From Sphingomonas sp. JC676 (GTDB lineage Bacteria; Pseudomonadota; Alphaproteobacteria; Sphingomonadales; Sphingomonadaceae), in assembly GCF_014489075.1 (NCBI RefSeq), contig NZ_JACTGR010000001.1:186001-250000 (forward strand): a stretch of 64,000 nt of DNA, given 5' to 3'. Every line of letters starts with the position of its first letter. Positions within the stretch are counted from its first letter, which is position 1. A program made the translations under genes and the position numbers. Of the stretch, positions 17,482 to 26,657 are shown piece after piece. Below the pieces are notes generated by a model that saw only the letters and a program-made list of their open reading frames with translations, did not search any database and had not been told where the DNA came from.

Positions 17482-18392
17482 TATACCACGAACGCCGCTG
17501 CCAGCGGAACCGGCACGCCGGGGCGTGACGGCGCATAGGCCTGCCCGACGAAAAATTGCTCGACGACGAACCCCGCTTCCACAATCTGCGCCTCGACCTC
17601 GCCGGAATGGCGGTAGAGGTAGATGTGATCGGTATGCGCGGCGTTTAGCGCGGCGGTAACGAACGCTTTGCCACCGGGTTTCAGTACCCGACGCAGCGCC
17701 CGCAGGAAGCTGACCGGGTCTTCAAGATGCTCCAGCACCTCGACGCAGATCAACGCGTCGGCTGAGGCGTCGGGAGTGTCGGTCGTGACGTCCTCTAGAT
17801 CGACGGAGTAGCGGTCGGCAAACCCGAAAGCATCCATCTGACGCTGGGCGAAGTGCTGGGAAGACGGACTGATATCGACACCACGCCCGCTAGACGAAGC
17901 GAGCCGTTGAAGCGCGATGCGCGAATAAAGGCCGGTGCCTACGCCGACCTCTACAAATTGATCGATCCCCGCGACCTGCATAGAATCAACAAACGCGGTC
18001 TCAAAGAACTGGATCTGCCGATAATGATGCGGCCATAGATAGTGCGACAGGAACAAGCCGGGCAGATATTCGGCCTGCATATAGGCCTCGTTGTGATAAA
18101 CCTCGCTCGCGGCCTCGGCATATGTCTTGGCTTTGTAGTGCCCCGTCATCTCGAAGCGAGCTTGCAAACGAAGCGACGTCATCGCAAAGGCGGCGTATCC
18201 CTTGATCGCAGCTGCGCGACTGTCGGCGTCTGGGAACATGTGGAGGAGTGCTTCCTGGAACCTTTCCGCCCAAGCTTCGCCAAACATTGCAAACGCACGG
18301 TCGACGATGTCGGCGGAAAAGCGATGCTGTGTCCTGAATAGCTCGCATATCTCTTCGAAAAGAGGGCGCGACCGGACATCTCGGGAGGACAT
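17478..18392 (-). CDS. Class I SAM-dependent methyltransferase
   Basis: This 304-residue protein has a helical N-terminal region of about 135 residues. A Rossmann methyltransferase follows, with motif I VEVGVGTGLYSR near 147-158 and a motif IV-like CVEVLEHLEDP near 218-228. It is the first gene of the minus-strand acyl operon, so it may methylate the acyl chain or a sugar hydroxyl. The 233 bases upstream separate it from asnB and should hold divergent promoters, though I could not pick out convincing -35/-10 boxes. The N-terminal region is not one I recognise. Confidence 0.8.
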   Translation of the reverse strand: MSSRDVRSRPLFEEICELFRTQHRFSADIVDRAFAMFGEAWAERFQEALLHMFPDADSRAAAIKGYAAFAMTSLRLQARFEMTGHYKAKTYAEAASEVYHNEAYMQAEYLPGLFLSHYLWPHHYRQIQFFETAFVDSMQVAGIDQFVEVGVGTGLYSRIALQRLASSSGRGVDISPSSQHFAQRQMDAFGFADRYSVDLEDVTTDTPDASADALICVEVLEHLEDPVSFLRALRRVLKPGGKAFVTAALNAAHTDHIYLYRHSGEVEAQIVEAGFVVEQFFVGQAYAPSRPGVPVPLAAAFVVY

Positions 18393-18625
18393 GCGGAATC
18401 AACCTAGTTCGATGAAAAGAGGGCACAGCGGCCGGGTGCTCGATGGACGGGCCGTTAGCGTAGGAGCGACCCACGTGTAAAGACGAAGCATCGCCGGCCG
18501 CCCCGGCGGAAAGCCCGGGTTCGCGCCTGAATCGCCGACTCACCCGCCCGATTACCGGCCGCCGGCCATATCCCGTTGCAGCCGCCGGGCCGACCCCGTA
18601 CGGCGAGCGCGCAGGAGACTAGAGA

Positions 18626-20572
18626 ATGTGTGGAATAGCCGGTTTCGTCGCGAGCGGCTCACTCGACGCGAGTGCGGAAGCGAGCCTGGCGGCCATGACC
18701 CAGGCGATCGGGCACCGCGGACCCGACGATGCGGGCGCGTGGCTGGATCGCGAGCGTGGGGTTGCGCTCGGCCACCGGCGGTTAGCCATCATCGATCTGT
18801 CACCGGCCGGTCACCAACCGATGAAGTCGGCGTCGGGTCGATACGTCATCGTCTACAATGGCGAGATCTATAATCACACCGCGCTGCGGGCGCAGCTCGA
18901 GCGCGAAGGCCATGCGCCGGATTGGATCGGGCGATCCGATACCGAAGTGCTCCTCGCCTGCATCGAGGCGTGGGGATTGCGCGGCGCGCTCGCGGAAGCC
19001 AATGGCATGTTCGCCTTCGCGCTGTGGGATTTGCGTGAACGCGAGCTGATTCTTGCGCGCGATCGCGCCGGGGAGAAGCCGCTCTATTATGGCCGGCAAG
19101 GCAACGCGATTCTGTTTGCGTCCGAGCTCAAGGCGATCACGGCGCATCCTGCGTTCGAAGCCGTTGTCGATCGCGCCGCGGCCGCGCAATTTATGCAGCT
19201 GGGTTATGTGCCCGCTCCTCTTAGCATCTGGAAGGGGATCAACAAGCTGCCGCCGGCGCATCTCCTCGTAATTCGCCCGGGTGACAAGACGCTCGCCGCG
19301 CCGGAATGCTATTGGGATTTCGCGCGCATTGCGGCTGCGGGTGCAATGGATCCGACCGAGGACACACCAGACCTGGTCGATGAACTCGACGCGCTCTTGC
19401 GCGACGCAGTTCGATTACGGATGGAGGCCGATGTTCCACTCGGCGTTTTTCTCTCGGGTGGTATCGATTCGTCGGTCATCACTGCGCTGATGCAGGCCCA
19501 GGCCAGCCGACCAGTCAAGACCTTCTCGATCGGCTTCGAAGAACGCAGCTTCGATGAATCGGGCTTTGCGTCGGGTGTCGCCAAGCATCTGGGAACTGAT
19601 CACCATGCGCTGCGCGTCACTCCGGCTGAGGTTCAGGCCGTGTTGCCGGAGCTCCCGCGGATCTGGGACGAGCCCTTTGCCGACTCGTCGCAGGTCCCGA
19701 CCTATCTGGTGAATGCGCGCGCCCGCAAGGAAGTGACCGTCGCGCTGTCCGGCGACGGCGGCGACGAGCTATTCGCCGGTTACAACCGGCACGTTATCGG
19801 CGCCCAGATATGGAACAAGTCAGAGAGGCTCCCTGGCGTTGTCCGACGCGGCGTTGGCGCGGCGCTGGCGGCGCCCGTTGCTGGGCGTTTCGCGCACGGC
19901 CTGTCCCGCCTGACCGGTCTCGGTTCCGGCGTCGTCAATCTTACCGAGAGGCTGAGTAAGGTCGGCGCGGTGATGGGGGCCGACGACCCCGCTGACGTCT
20001 ACGCGCGGCTCGTCTCGAAATGGCCGCACGGCGGCAATCCTATAATTGGCGGACAAAATGAACGCGCCGAAATCGCCAGCGGCTCCTTTTCGGATTTTCG
20101 CAACGCCATGTTGTTCATGGACACCATGACCTATCTTCCCGACGACATTCTCGTGAAGGTCGATCGTGCGGGCATGGCCGTAAGCCTCGAAGGGCGGATT
20201 CCCTTCCTCGATCACCGAGTGATCGAACTTTCCTGGCGTATCCCGCTCAGCGCCAAGATCAAGGCGGGGCGCGGCAAGCACATTCTGCGCGAAGTGTTGT
20301 ATCGCTATGTGCCGCAGACGCTTGTCGATCGGCCCAAGGCCGGCTTTGCGATTCCAATCGGCGACTGGCTGGTTGGTCCGCTGCGTCCCTGGGTGGAGGA
20401 TCTGCTGGCTCCCTCGAAGATAAAAGCGCAGGGCTTCCTCGACCCTTTAGTCGTCGCTGCCACCTGGAGCCGTTTCCGGCGAGGGGAAAGCGCATTGTTG
20501 CCGAAACTCTGGTGCCTCCTCATGTTCCAGGCGTGGCTCAGCAGCAGCGGACAGCATCCGCTTCGACCATAG
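18626..20572 (+). CDS. Glutamine-hydrolysing asparagine synthetase-like amidotransferase (AsnB family)
   Basis: This 648-residue protein starts MCGIAGF, with Cys2 as the glutaminase nucleophile. The second half has the ATP-pyrophosphatase motif FLSGGIDSS near residues 276-284 and ALSGDGGDELFAGYNR near 374-389. The reaction is glutamine- and ATP-dependent amidation of a carboxylate. In polysaccharide loci such genes often amidate uronic acids or acyl chains instead of making free asparagine; which applies here is unknown. It stands alone on the plus strand, opposite the acyl operon, with GGAG 11-14 bases upstream of the ATG. Confidence 0.87.
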   Translation: MCGIAGFVASGSLDASAEASLAAMTQAIGHRGPDDAGAWLDRERGVALGHRRLAIIDLSPAGHQPMKSASGRYVIVYNGEIYNHTALRAQLEREGHAPDWIGRSDTEVLLACIEAWGLRGALAEANGMFAFALWDLRERELILARDRAGEKPLYYGRQGNAILFASELKAITAHPAFEAVVDRAAAAQFMQLGYVPAPLSIWKGINKLPPAHLLVIRPGDKTLAAPECYWDFARIAAAGAMDPTEDTPDLVDELDALLRDAVRLRMEADVPLGVFLSGGIDSSVITALMQAQASRPVKTFSIGFEERSFDESGFASGVAKHLGTDHHALRVTPAEVQAVLPELPRIWDEPFADSSQVPTYLVNARARKEVTVALSGDGGDELFAGYNRHVIGAQIWNKSERLPGVVRRGVGAALAAPVAGRFAHGLSRLTGLGSGVVNLTERLSKVGAVMGADDPADVYARLVSKWPHGGNPIIGGQNERAEIASGSFSDFRNAMLFMDTMTYLPDDILVKVDRAGMAVSLEGRIPFLDHRVIELSWRIPLSAKIKAGRGKHILREVLYRYVPQTLVDRPKAGFAIPIGDWLVGPLRPWVEDLLAPSKIKAQGFLDPLVVAATWSRFRRGESALLPKLWCLLMFQAWLSSSGQHPLRP

Positions 20573-20702
20573 GGCAGGAGCTAAGCAAAGGCGGAACCCG
20601 GACCGTGGCGCGGTGTCGGGGAAGCAGCCGGCGCATGGACTGCGCCGATGCTGGTCGAAAGTTGAATGATCTAAGGCATAGGCCTAATGCATAGGCGCCG
20701 GG

Positions 20703-21974
20703 TCAGCGCGCACCATGTCCGCTGATGACGGTCCACATGGTTCGCACCACGATTAGCAGGTCGATCCACGGAGAATAGCGCTTGATGTAGTAGAAATCGT
20801 AGTGGAGCTTGTTGCGGACCTCATCGACTTCGGCGACGTGGCCCTGGCACACTTGTGCCCAGCCCGCGATCCCAGGACGAACCACGTGACGGTATCGGTA
20901 GAAGGGTATCTTGTCTTCATACCAGCGGGACAACGCTAGCGCTTCGGGGCGAGGGCCAATCCAGCTCATTTCGCCACGCAGGATGTTGAGCACCTGCGGC
21001 AGTTCGTCGATGCGCGTCTTCCGGAGAAAGCGACCGATCGAGGTGATGCGGTCGTCGCTGTCCCGGGTTATCGCGGAAACGCGCTCTTCGCCGGGGGCAA
21101 TCTCGGCGACCCTCATCGTGCGAAACTTGTACATCGTGAACGGACGGCCCTCATATCCCATGCGAACTTGCCGGAACAGCGCCGGACCGGGCGAATTCAA
21201 ACGCACTAATAGGCCAACCCCGACCAGGACAGGCAGCGCCACGATTCCGACGAACAGCGCGATGATCCAGTCCATCATGATCTTGACGATCATGTAATCG
21301 TATCGCGGAGCGAGCGAGCCGAAACTGTTTTCTGACAAATGCTCCAACTCGACGCGCCCGGTCAGCGATTCAGCGAGATGTTTGATGTGGTAGACGGGTA
21401 CCCGCGCCAAGGCGTAGTCGGCCAGTCGCCGGTCCCACTCGCTCGGAAGATCGATGCGCAAATCCACGGCAATCGCGTCCAAATCGTTGATCGGCTCGTC
21501 AGGCGAATGCAACAAGCGCATGGAAGTGTTCGGAAGATCCTCGATCGACGACATGTCCCCTAACGCTACCAAGCCAATGCGTAGCAAACGACGGCGTTGC
21601 GCGATCGCGGCCATGACGAAAAACCATAGGAAAGATATCGCGAAGCCGGAGAACAGAGTAACACGATTGTACGATATGCGACCAAATATAAAGACCATTA
21701 TCAGTATTGTAAATGATACGCCAAACGATGGTAAAGTAGATGAAAGTGCTTCTGATCCGGGATATATGGCGATATTGCGCATCAGCCACGCCCCTAGCGC
21801 AATCGCGAAAAGCAATCCTACGAATGTGATGTTGATCACGTCCGAGTCTTGAGTCGACGATAGGCTATTGTAGCGGACAATGTAGGGAAGCACCGCGGCG
21901 AGAAGGATGCCTATAGGCAGCTGAAATCGCAGGCGCGTCCAAAAAATCGGCCGTAACTGTCTTACACCGCTCAC
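20703..21974 (-). CDS. Polyprenyl glycosylphosphotransferase (WbaP/WcaJ-like, initiating)
   Basis: This initiating enzyme moves a sugar-1-phosphate to undecaprenyl phosphate. It has about four N-terminal membrane helices, a short cytoplasmic domain, another helix, and the catalytic PF02397-type domain with YKFRTMR, RKTRIDELPQVLNILRGEMS and GPRPEA. The frame stays open to 22265, but those extra 97 residues are basic and low in structure. I chose GTG 21974 because AAGGG precedes it and the membrane part begins right after; it gives 423 residues. This also leaves about 315 bases (21975-22289) between it and the divergent polymerase for promoters. Start uncertainty is the main doubt. Confidence 0.85.
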   Translation of the reverse strand: MSGVRQLRPIFWTRLRFQLPIGILLAAVLPYIVRYNSLSSTQDSDVINITFVGLLFAIALGAWLMRNIAIYPGSEALSSTLPSFGVSFTILIMVFIFGRISYNRVTLFSGFAISFLWFFVMAAIAQRRRLLRIGLVALGDMSSIEDLPNTSMRLLHSPDEPINDLDAIAVDLRIDLPSEWDRRLADYALARVPVYHIKHLAESLTGRVELEHLSENSFGSLAPRYDYMIVKIMMDWIIALFVGIVALPVLVGVGLLVRLNSPGPALFRQVRMGYEGRPFTMYKFRTMRVAEIAPGEERVSAITRDSDDRITSIGRFLRKTRIDELPQVLNILRGEMSWIGPRPEALALSRWYEDKIPFYRYRHVVRPGIAGWAQVCQGHVAEVDEVRNKLHYDFYYIKRYSPWIDLLIVVRTMWTVISGHGAR

Positions 21975-22289
21975 TGAAATTGCCCTTGCCCAACCCGCAG
22001 GTCGGAAATGACTGATGTGCGCCGAAAAAGCGCGCCTTCGGAAGGCGCCGCTCTTAGTTGCGATCGGCCTCGCATGCAACGTCAGACGGGAAAGCGTCAG
22101 CGTGTCCGCTTGAATTTGCGCGAACAATCGGCGCGTGGGGTATCTCGTTTTCGAGCGCGGCCCACAAGCGCTAACGGGGCCATCTGCGGCTGAGCGGTCT
22201 TGACGGACAGGTGAGGCGACCGCAGCTCGGGTTTTGCGGCGGATCGAGCAGGGTTTCGCTCCCACTGGCGACCGGCTAAAGGGCGGGCG
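21975..22289. promoter_or_regulatory. Divergent intergenic region, promoters expected
   Basis: This stretch separates the minus-strand phosphoglycosyl transferase (if it starts at 21974) from the plus-strand O-antigen-ligase-like gene. On the plus strand there is a TTGACG at about 22200-22205, about 85 bases upstream of the polymerase start, but no convincing -10 box at the right distance. An open frame on the minus strand covers the region but has poor protein character. I see no other gene here. Confidence 0.35.
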
Positions 22290-23657
22290 ATGTCCTTCTA
22301 TTTCGGCAACAGACGATTCGCCCCGAGCCCGGCTTTTGTGGCTATGGTGCTCTTTCTGATCTGCTTGTGGGTTGCAGGTGGCGCTTCGCGCAGCGACGCC
22401 TGGGGGCAGGTTTTTGTTCGCGCTTTCTCGTGGCTTTTTCTAGGTGCGCTCGTGCTGTTTGGCTCGATGCCACAGGCTTGGCGTGGGCGGCCGGTATTCT
22501 TTCTTCTTCTGGCTGCGGTGATACTGGCCGTAGTGCAGCTAGTTCCGCTTCCCCCCGCGATATGGGGCCAATTGCCAGGACGAGAGGTTTTCGGACCGGC
22601 CGCGGACGCAGCACAAGCGACATCCTGGCGGCCAATCGCGATTGTTCCCTCATCCGCGTTGAATGCCGTCTACGCGCTGGTCGTTCCGGTCGTGGCATAT
22701 TTGTTGATGGCAGGTTCTCGCCGATCGGAGGACGGCGGATTGGTGATGCTTCTGATGGGCATGGTGTTCGCGACTATGATGCTCGGATTAATGCAGATGG
22801 CGGGATTCTCGTTCAGCAACCCCTTCGTCAACGGCAACGGGCTCGCGGCGGGCACCTTTGCCAATCGAAACCACTTCGCACTGTTCCTGGCATTCGGCTG
22901 TCTGCTCGCTCCTGTCTGGGCCTTCGACGGCAGGTCGCGTATAAATTGGCGAGCCTTTGCCGCCCTTGCGACGATTCCGCTGTTCCTGCTCACGATACTG
23001 GCAAGCGGGTCGCGAGCAGGCTTGGTTGTCGGTGTGATCGCGCTCTTCGGCGGGCTCGCGGTGGTCTGGGGAAGCGCCCGGACAGCTGTACGCGGATATT
23101 CGCGATGGGCCGCGCCTATACTAGTCGCCTGCTTTCTGCTCCTGATCGCGTTGCTGGTGCTCCTTAGTGTAGGAGAGAATCGCGCCTCGTCGATCAGCCG
23201 AGTGCTGGCGCTCGATGTCGAAGGGGATATGCGCAAGCGCGCATTGCCGACCGTGCTAACCATGATTCGGGAATATTTCCCTCTTGGCTCCGGATTTGGC
23301 GGGTTTGACACGCTCTTTCAGATGCATGAGCCCGATGCCCTGCTGAAGCCAACCTATTTCAACCGCGTTCACGACGACCTTCTTGAGGTGGTGCTCGACG
23401 GGGGCTTGGCCGCTGGGCTTCTGCTAGGCGCAGGTATGATCTGGTGGCTTTGGGCAAGCGTCCGAGCATGGCGATCGAAATCGGGCGATATGCTTCCCAA
23501 GCTGGGCTCGCTCATGGTGTTGTTGATCGTGGTGGCGAGCGCGTTCGATTATCCTGCGCGGACACCGGTCATAATGGCACTGCTCGTGGTCGCCGCTGTT
23601 TGGCTGAGTGGGCCGTTTGCGAGCCGGCAAGGCGCGCCTTTACGGCGTTCTAACTAG
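22290..23657 (+). CDS. O-antigen ligase / Wzy-family polymerase
   Basis: This 455-residue polytopic membrane protein has about 10-12 helices. The Wzy_C/O-antigen-ligase hallmark GTFANRNHFALFL lies near residues 190-202, and a large periplasmic loop with GSGFGGFDT follows. Members either ligate polymer to lipid A core or polymerise exopolysaccharide. Its position just before wza and wzc, with no lipid A core genes nearby, favours a polymerase role. It is probably part of the older core of the locus (initiating enzyme, polymerase, export genes). Confidence 0.83.
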   Translation: MSFYFGNRRFAPSPAFVAMVLFLICLWVAGGASRSDAWGQVFVRAFSWLFLGALVLFGSMPQAWRGRPVFFLLLAAVILAVVQLVPLPPAIWGQLPGREVFGPAADAAQATSWRPIAIVPSSALNAVYALVVPVVAYLLMAGSRRSEDGGLVMLLMGMVFATMMLGLMQMAGFSFSNPFVNGNGLAAGTFANRNHFALFLAFGCLLAPVWAFDGRSRINWRAFAALATIPLFLLTILASGSRAGLVVGVIALFGGLAVVWGSARTAVRGYSRWAAPILVACFLLLIALLVLLSVGENRASSISRVLALDVEGDMRKRALPTVLTMIREYFPLGSGFGGFDTLFQMHEPDALLKPTYFNRVHDDLLEVVLDGGLAAGLLLGAGMIWWLWASVRAWRSKSGDMLPKLGSLMVLLIVVASAFDYPARTPVIMALLVVAAVWLSGPFASRQGAPLRRSN

Positions 23658-23716
23658 CATCTATAGCCCCGCTTCAGCCCCGCTTCTCCTCAAAAATTCG
23701 AGAGCCGTTCCGCTCA

Positions 23717-24427
23717 ATGCTTAGAATTTATGGCATCCTTCTGATAGTTATGATGGCATCGGCCTGTGTGCATCGTGAGGTGTTGGTGCCGAGTGATCGG
23801 TTGAGTGTGGTGGAGACGAACGGTGTGATGCCGGCGCCGAGCCGGGAGGATTTGACGGCAGGGGATCGTCCGGCGTTGATTGGACCGTTGGATACGATTG
23901 TGGTGGATGTGTTCAACGTGCCGGATTTGAGCCGCGAGTTGCAGGTGGATGCGAGTGGCCGGATAGCGATGCCGTTGGTGGGGACGTTGGACGCGCGGGG
24001 CAAGACGGCGAGCGAGCTTGGGGAGGCGGTGGAAGCTGCGTTGCGGGGTCGTTACGTTCGTAATCCTGAGGTGACGGTCAACATCAAGAGTTCGGTCAGC
24101 CAGGTGGTGACGGTGGACGGTCAGGTGGTGGAGCCGGGTCTGTATCCGGTGACGAACCAGATGACGTTGATGCGTGCGATAGCGTCGGCCAAGGGGTTGT
24201 CGGAGTTTGCGCGGCAGGAGGATGTGGTGATCCTGCGGACGGTTTCGGGCCGCAAGATGGCAGGTTTGTACAACATCGCGGCGATTCGGCGGGGGGCGTA
24301 TGACGATCCGCCGATTTATGCCAACGATATGATAGTGGTGGGCGATTCGCCGGAGCGCCGCTTGTTCCGTGACGTGGTTTCGCTGGCGCCATTGCTGGCG
24401 GCGCCGCTGATCGCAGTCCTTCAATAA
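23717..24427 (+). CDS. Polysaccharide export outer-membrane lipoprotein (Wza-like)
   Basis: This 236-residue protein has a lipoprotein signal ending in the lipobox-like MASAC, with Cys17 to be lipidated. A poly-export domain (about 50-130, IGPLDTIVVDVFNVPDLS) and a SLBB-type domain (about 133-185, VDGQVVEPGLYPV) follow. It forms the exit channel for polymer and works with the Wzc-like kinase 15 bases downstream. It is shorter than E. coli Wza (about 380), having one SLBB domain and a short C-terminus, as in many alphaproteobacterial export proteins. Its last 170 bases are the start of repeat copy B within this window. Confidence 0.9.
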   Translation: MLRIYGILLIVMMASACVHREVLVPSDRLSVVETNGVMPAPSREDLTAGDRPALIGPLDTIVVDVFNVPDLSRELQVDASGRIAMPLVGTLDARGKTASELGEAVEAALRGRYVRNPEVTVNIKSSVSQVVTVDGQVVEPGLYPVTNQMTLMRAIASAKGLSEFARQEDVVILRTVSGRKMAGLYNIAAIRRGAYDDPPIYANDMIVVGDSPERRLFRDVVSLAPLLAAPLIAVLQ

Positions 24428-26657
24428 GGCTCGAGAGCCCAGATGAATTTGATAATCCCCCCGCGGCGCGTTGATGCGCCCAGTGCGGGACCATTTGGTC
24501 CGCGCCCGGAAGAGGCCGCGCGTATGCCGGCGGTTCGTCAGTATCTGCGGATCGCGGTGCGTTGGCGCTATGTGATCCTGAGTGCGGTGGCGTCGTGCTT
24601 CCTGCTGGGGCTGGTCGTCACGCTGCTGATGACGCCGCAATATACGGCGATGGCGACGGTGGAGATCGCGCGCGAATCGAGCAAGGTGACCGGAATCGAA
24701 GGGGTGGAGCGCGAGGCGACCGCGTTCGATCAGGAGTTCTACCAGACGCAATATGGCCTGCTGCGATCGCGGGCGCTGGCCGAGCGTGTTGCCAACAAGC
24801 TGCGGCTGGTCGACGATCCGAAATTCTTCGAGCGCTTCAAATATACGCGCGAGAGCATGGCATTCCGCCTGGTCAACGGGCGCTATCCGGCGGCGGGACG
24901 GGATGAGCGGCAGCGCATTGCCGGCGAGATATTGCTGAAGAATCTGTCGGTCGATCCGATGCGGTTCTCGCGGCTGGTGAGCATCGGGTTCAACAGCCCG
25001 GATGCGACGCTGTCGGCGCAGGTGGCCAATGCCTGGGCGGAGAACTTCATCCAGACCAATCTGGAGCGCAAGGTGCAGGCGACCGCTTATGGGCGTAACC
25101 TGCTTGAGCGCCAGTTGGTGCTGCAGAAGCAGAAGCTTGACGAGTCCCAGCGCCAGTTGGTGAGCTATGCCTCGCAGGAGCAGATCATCAACTTGCCGGC
25201 GCAGTCGGGCGGTGCCGGGACGACGGCGGAGCGCTCGATCGTGGCGGACGATCTCGCTACGCTCAATGCGGCGCTGGCGCAGGCGACCACCGAGCGCATT
25301 CAAGCCGAGGCCCAGTATCGCCAGGCAGGGCGAGCGGGGGAATCGACCGAGGCGCTTCGCAATATCGCGATCAACAATCTGCGCCAGAAGCGGGCCGAAC
25401 TCGCGGCGGATTATCAGCGGCTAATGGTGCAGTTCGAACCCGAATATCCTGCGGCCAAGGTGCTCAAGTCGCAAATCGACCAGCTCGACCGGTCGATCAC
25501 GCGCGAGGAAGGTCGTGTGACGGGTTCGCAATTGGCTGAATATCGCGAGGCGCAGGAGCGCGAGAAGGCGCTGCAGGCCAAGGTCGATCAGTTGAAGGTA
25601 AGCTTTCTCGACACGCGCCGGCGCAGCATTCAGTACAATATCTTCCAGCAGGAAGTGGATACTAACCGTGCGCTCTATGACGGGCTGCTGCAGCGCTTCA
25701 AGGAAATCGGTGTCGCAGGCGGGGTGGGCATCAATAACATCTCGGTGGTCGATGCCGCGGACGTGCCGCAAAAGCCCTCGAGCCCGAGGCTGCTGATCAA
25801 CCTGGCGGTGGCGCTGTTCGCGGGGCTCGGGCTGGGCGCGCTTCTGGCGTTCGCGCTCGAGCAGATGGACGAAGCGTTCGCCGATCCGGGTGAGGTGGAA
25901 CGACGTCTCGGGCTTCCGCTACTGGGCTCAGTGCCCAAGGTGGGGAGCGACAAGACGCCGCGGGGCGAATTGCTGGATCGCAAGTCCGAGCTGGTGGATG
26001 CTTATCTGGCGGTGCAGACCAACCTCGCTTTCACCACCGAACATGGCGTGCCGCGCTCGCTGGCGGTGACGTCGACACGGCCTGCGGAAGGCAAGTCGAC
26101 GACGGCGCTGGCGCTGGCGACGACGCTGACGCGGGCAAACCGCAAGGTGATCCTGATCGACGGCGACATGCGCTCGCCCTCGGTGCACCATCTGGGCGGC
26201 GTGAGCCATGATCGCGGGTTGAGCAATTTCCTCACCGGCGACAACGAGATCGCGTCGCTGACCTTCGAAATGAAGGACTTCGGGTTCACGGCAATGTCGG
26301 CAGGGCCGATCCCGCCCAACGCCGCCGAGCTGCTCACGGGCAACCGCCTGTCGCTGCTGATCGAGCGGCTGCTCGAAACCTATGACCATGTCGTGATCGA
26401 CTCACCGCCTGTGATGGGCCTCGCCGATGCGCCGCTGATCGCAAGCCGGGTCGAAGGCGTCGTCTACGCCGTCGAATCCCACGGCATCCGCTCAAGCATG
26501 GTCAAGACCGCGCTCGCCCGCCTCGCCAGCGCCAATGCGCGCATCTTCGGCGGCGTCCTCACCAAGTTCGAAGCACGCCGCGCCCATTATGGCTACGGCT
26601 ACGAATATGGCTATGGCTATGGCCGAAACGACAAAACCAACACCTAATCACACAACC
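24258..26657. repeat. Long direct repeat, copy B (wza 3' end + wzc)
   Basis: This is the second copy of the segment at 1-2400. Here the complete wza lies to the left and the intact TPR-like gene to the right, so this copy looks like the ancestral setting. Recombination between the two copies would remove or circularise 24257 bp carrying all genes from the ketoisomerase to wza. The repeat may extend further left than 24258; the window edge at copy A prevents checking. Confidence 0.95.
24443..26647 (+). CDS. Polysaccharide co-polymerase / BY-kinase (Wzc-like), copy B
   Basis: The protein is identical in all 734 residues to copy A at 186-2390, with the same Walker A (PAEGKSTT), Walker A' and Walker B motifs and tyrosine-rich tail. 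This copy keeps its full context: wza ends 15 bases before it, and the TPR-like gene begins inside its 3' end in another frame. Two identical kinases in one locus would give double dosage or allow copy A to serve a separately regulated operon. Identity suggests a recent duplication or continuing gene conversion. Confidence 0.93.
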   Translation: MNLIIPPRRVDAPSAGPFGPRPEEAARMPAVRQYLRIAVRWRYVILSAVASCFLLGLVVTLLMTPQYTAMATVEIARESSKVTGIEGVEREATAFDQEFYQTQYGLLRSRALAERVANKLRLVDDPKFFERFKYTRESMAFRLVNGRYPAAGRDERQRIAGEILLKNLSVDPMRFSRLVSIGFNSPDATLSAQVANAWAENFIQTNLERKVQATAYGRNLLERQLVLQKQKLDESQRQLVSYASQEQIINLPAQSGGAGTTAERSIVADDLATLNAALAQATTERIQAEAQYRQAGRAGESTEALRNIAINNLRQKRAELAADYQRLMVQFEPEYPAAKVLKSQIDQLDRSITREEGRVTGSQLAEYREAQEREKALQAKVDQLKVSFLDTRRRSIQYNIFQQEVDTNRALYDGLLQRFKEIGVAGGVGINNISVVDAADVPQKPSSPRLLINLAVALFAGLGLGALLAFALEQMDEAFADPGEVERRLGLPLLGSVPKVGSDKTPRGELLDRKSELVDAYLAVQTNLAFTTEHGVPRSLAVTSTRPAEGKSTTALALATTLTRANRKVILIDGDMRSPSVHHLGGVSHDRGLSNFLTGDNEIASLTFEMKDFGFTAMSAGPIPPNAAELLTGNRLSLLIERLLETYDHVVIDSPPVMGLADAPLIASRVEGVVYAVESHGIRSSMVKTALARLASANARIFGGVLTKFEARRAHYGYGYEYGYGYGRNDKTNT

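Noticed and set aside
23714..25303. A 529-codon open frame on the minus strand across wza and wzc
   Set aside because: The translation is Arg/His/Gln-rich with no recognisable fold and lies opposite two strongly supported genes; it is a high-GC shadow frame.
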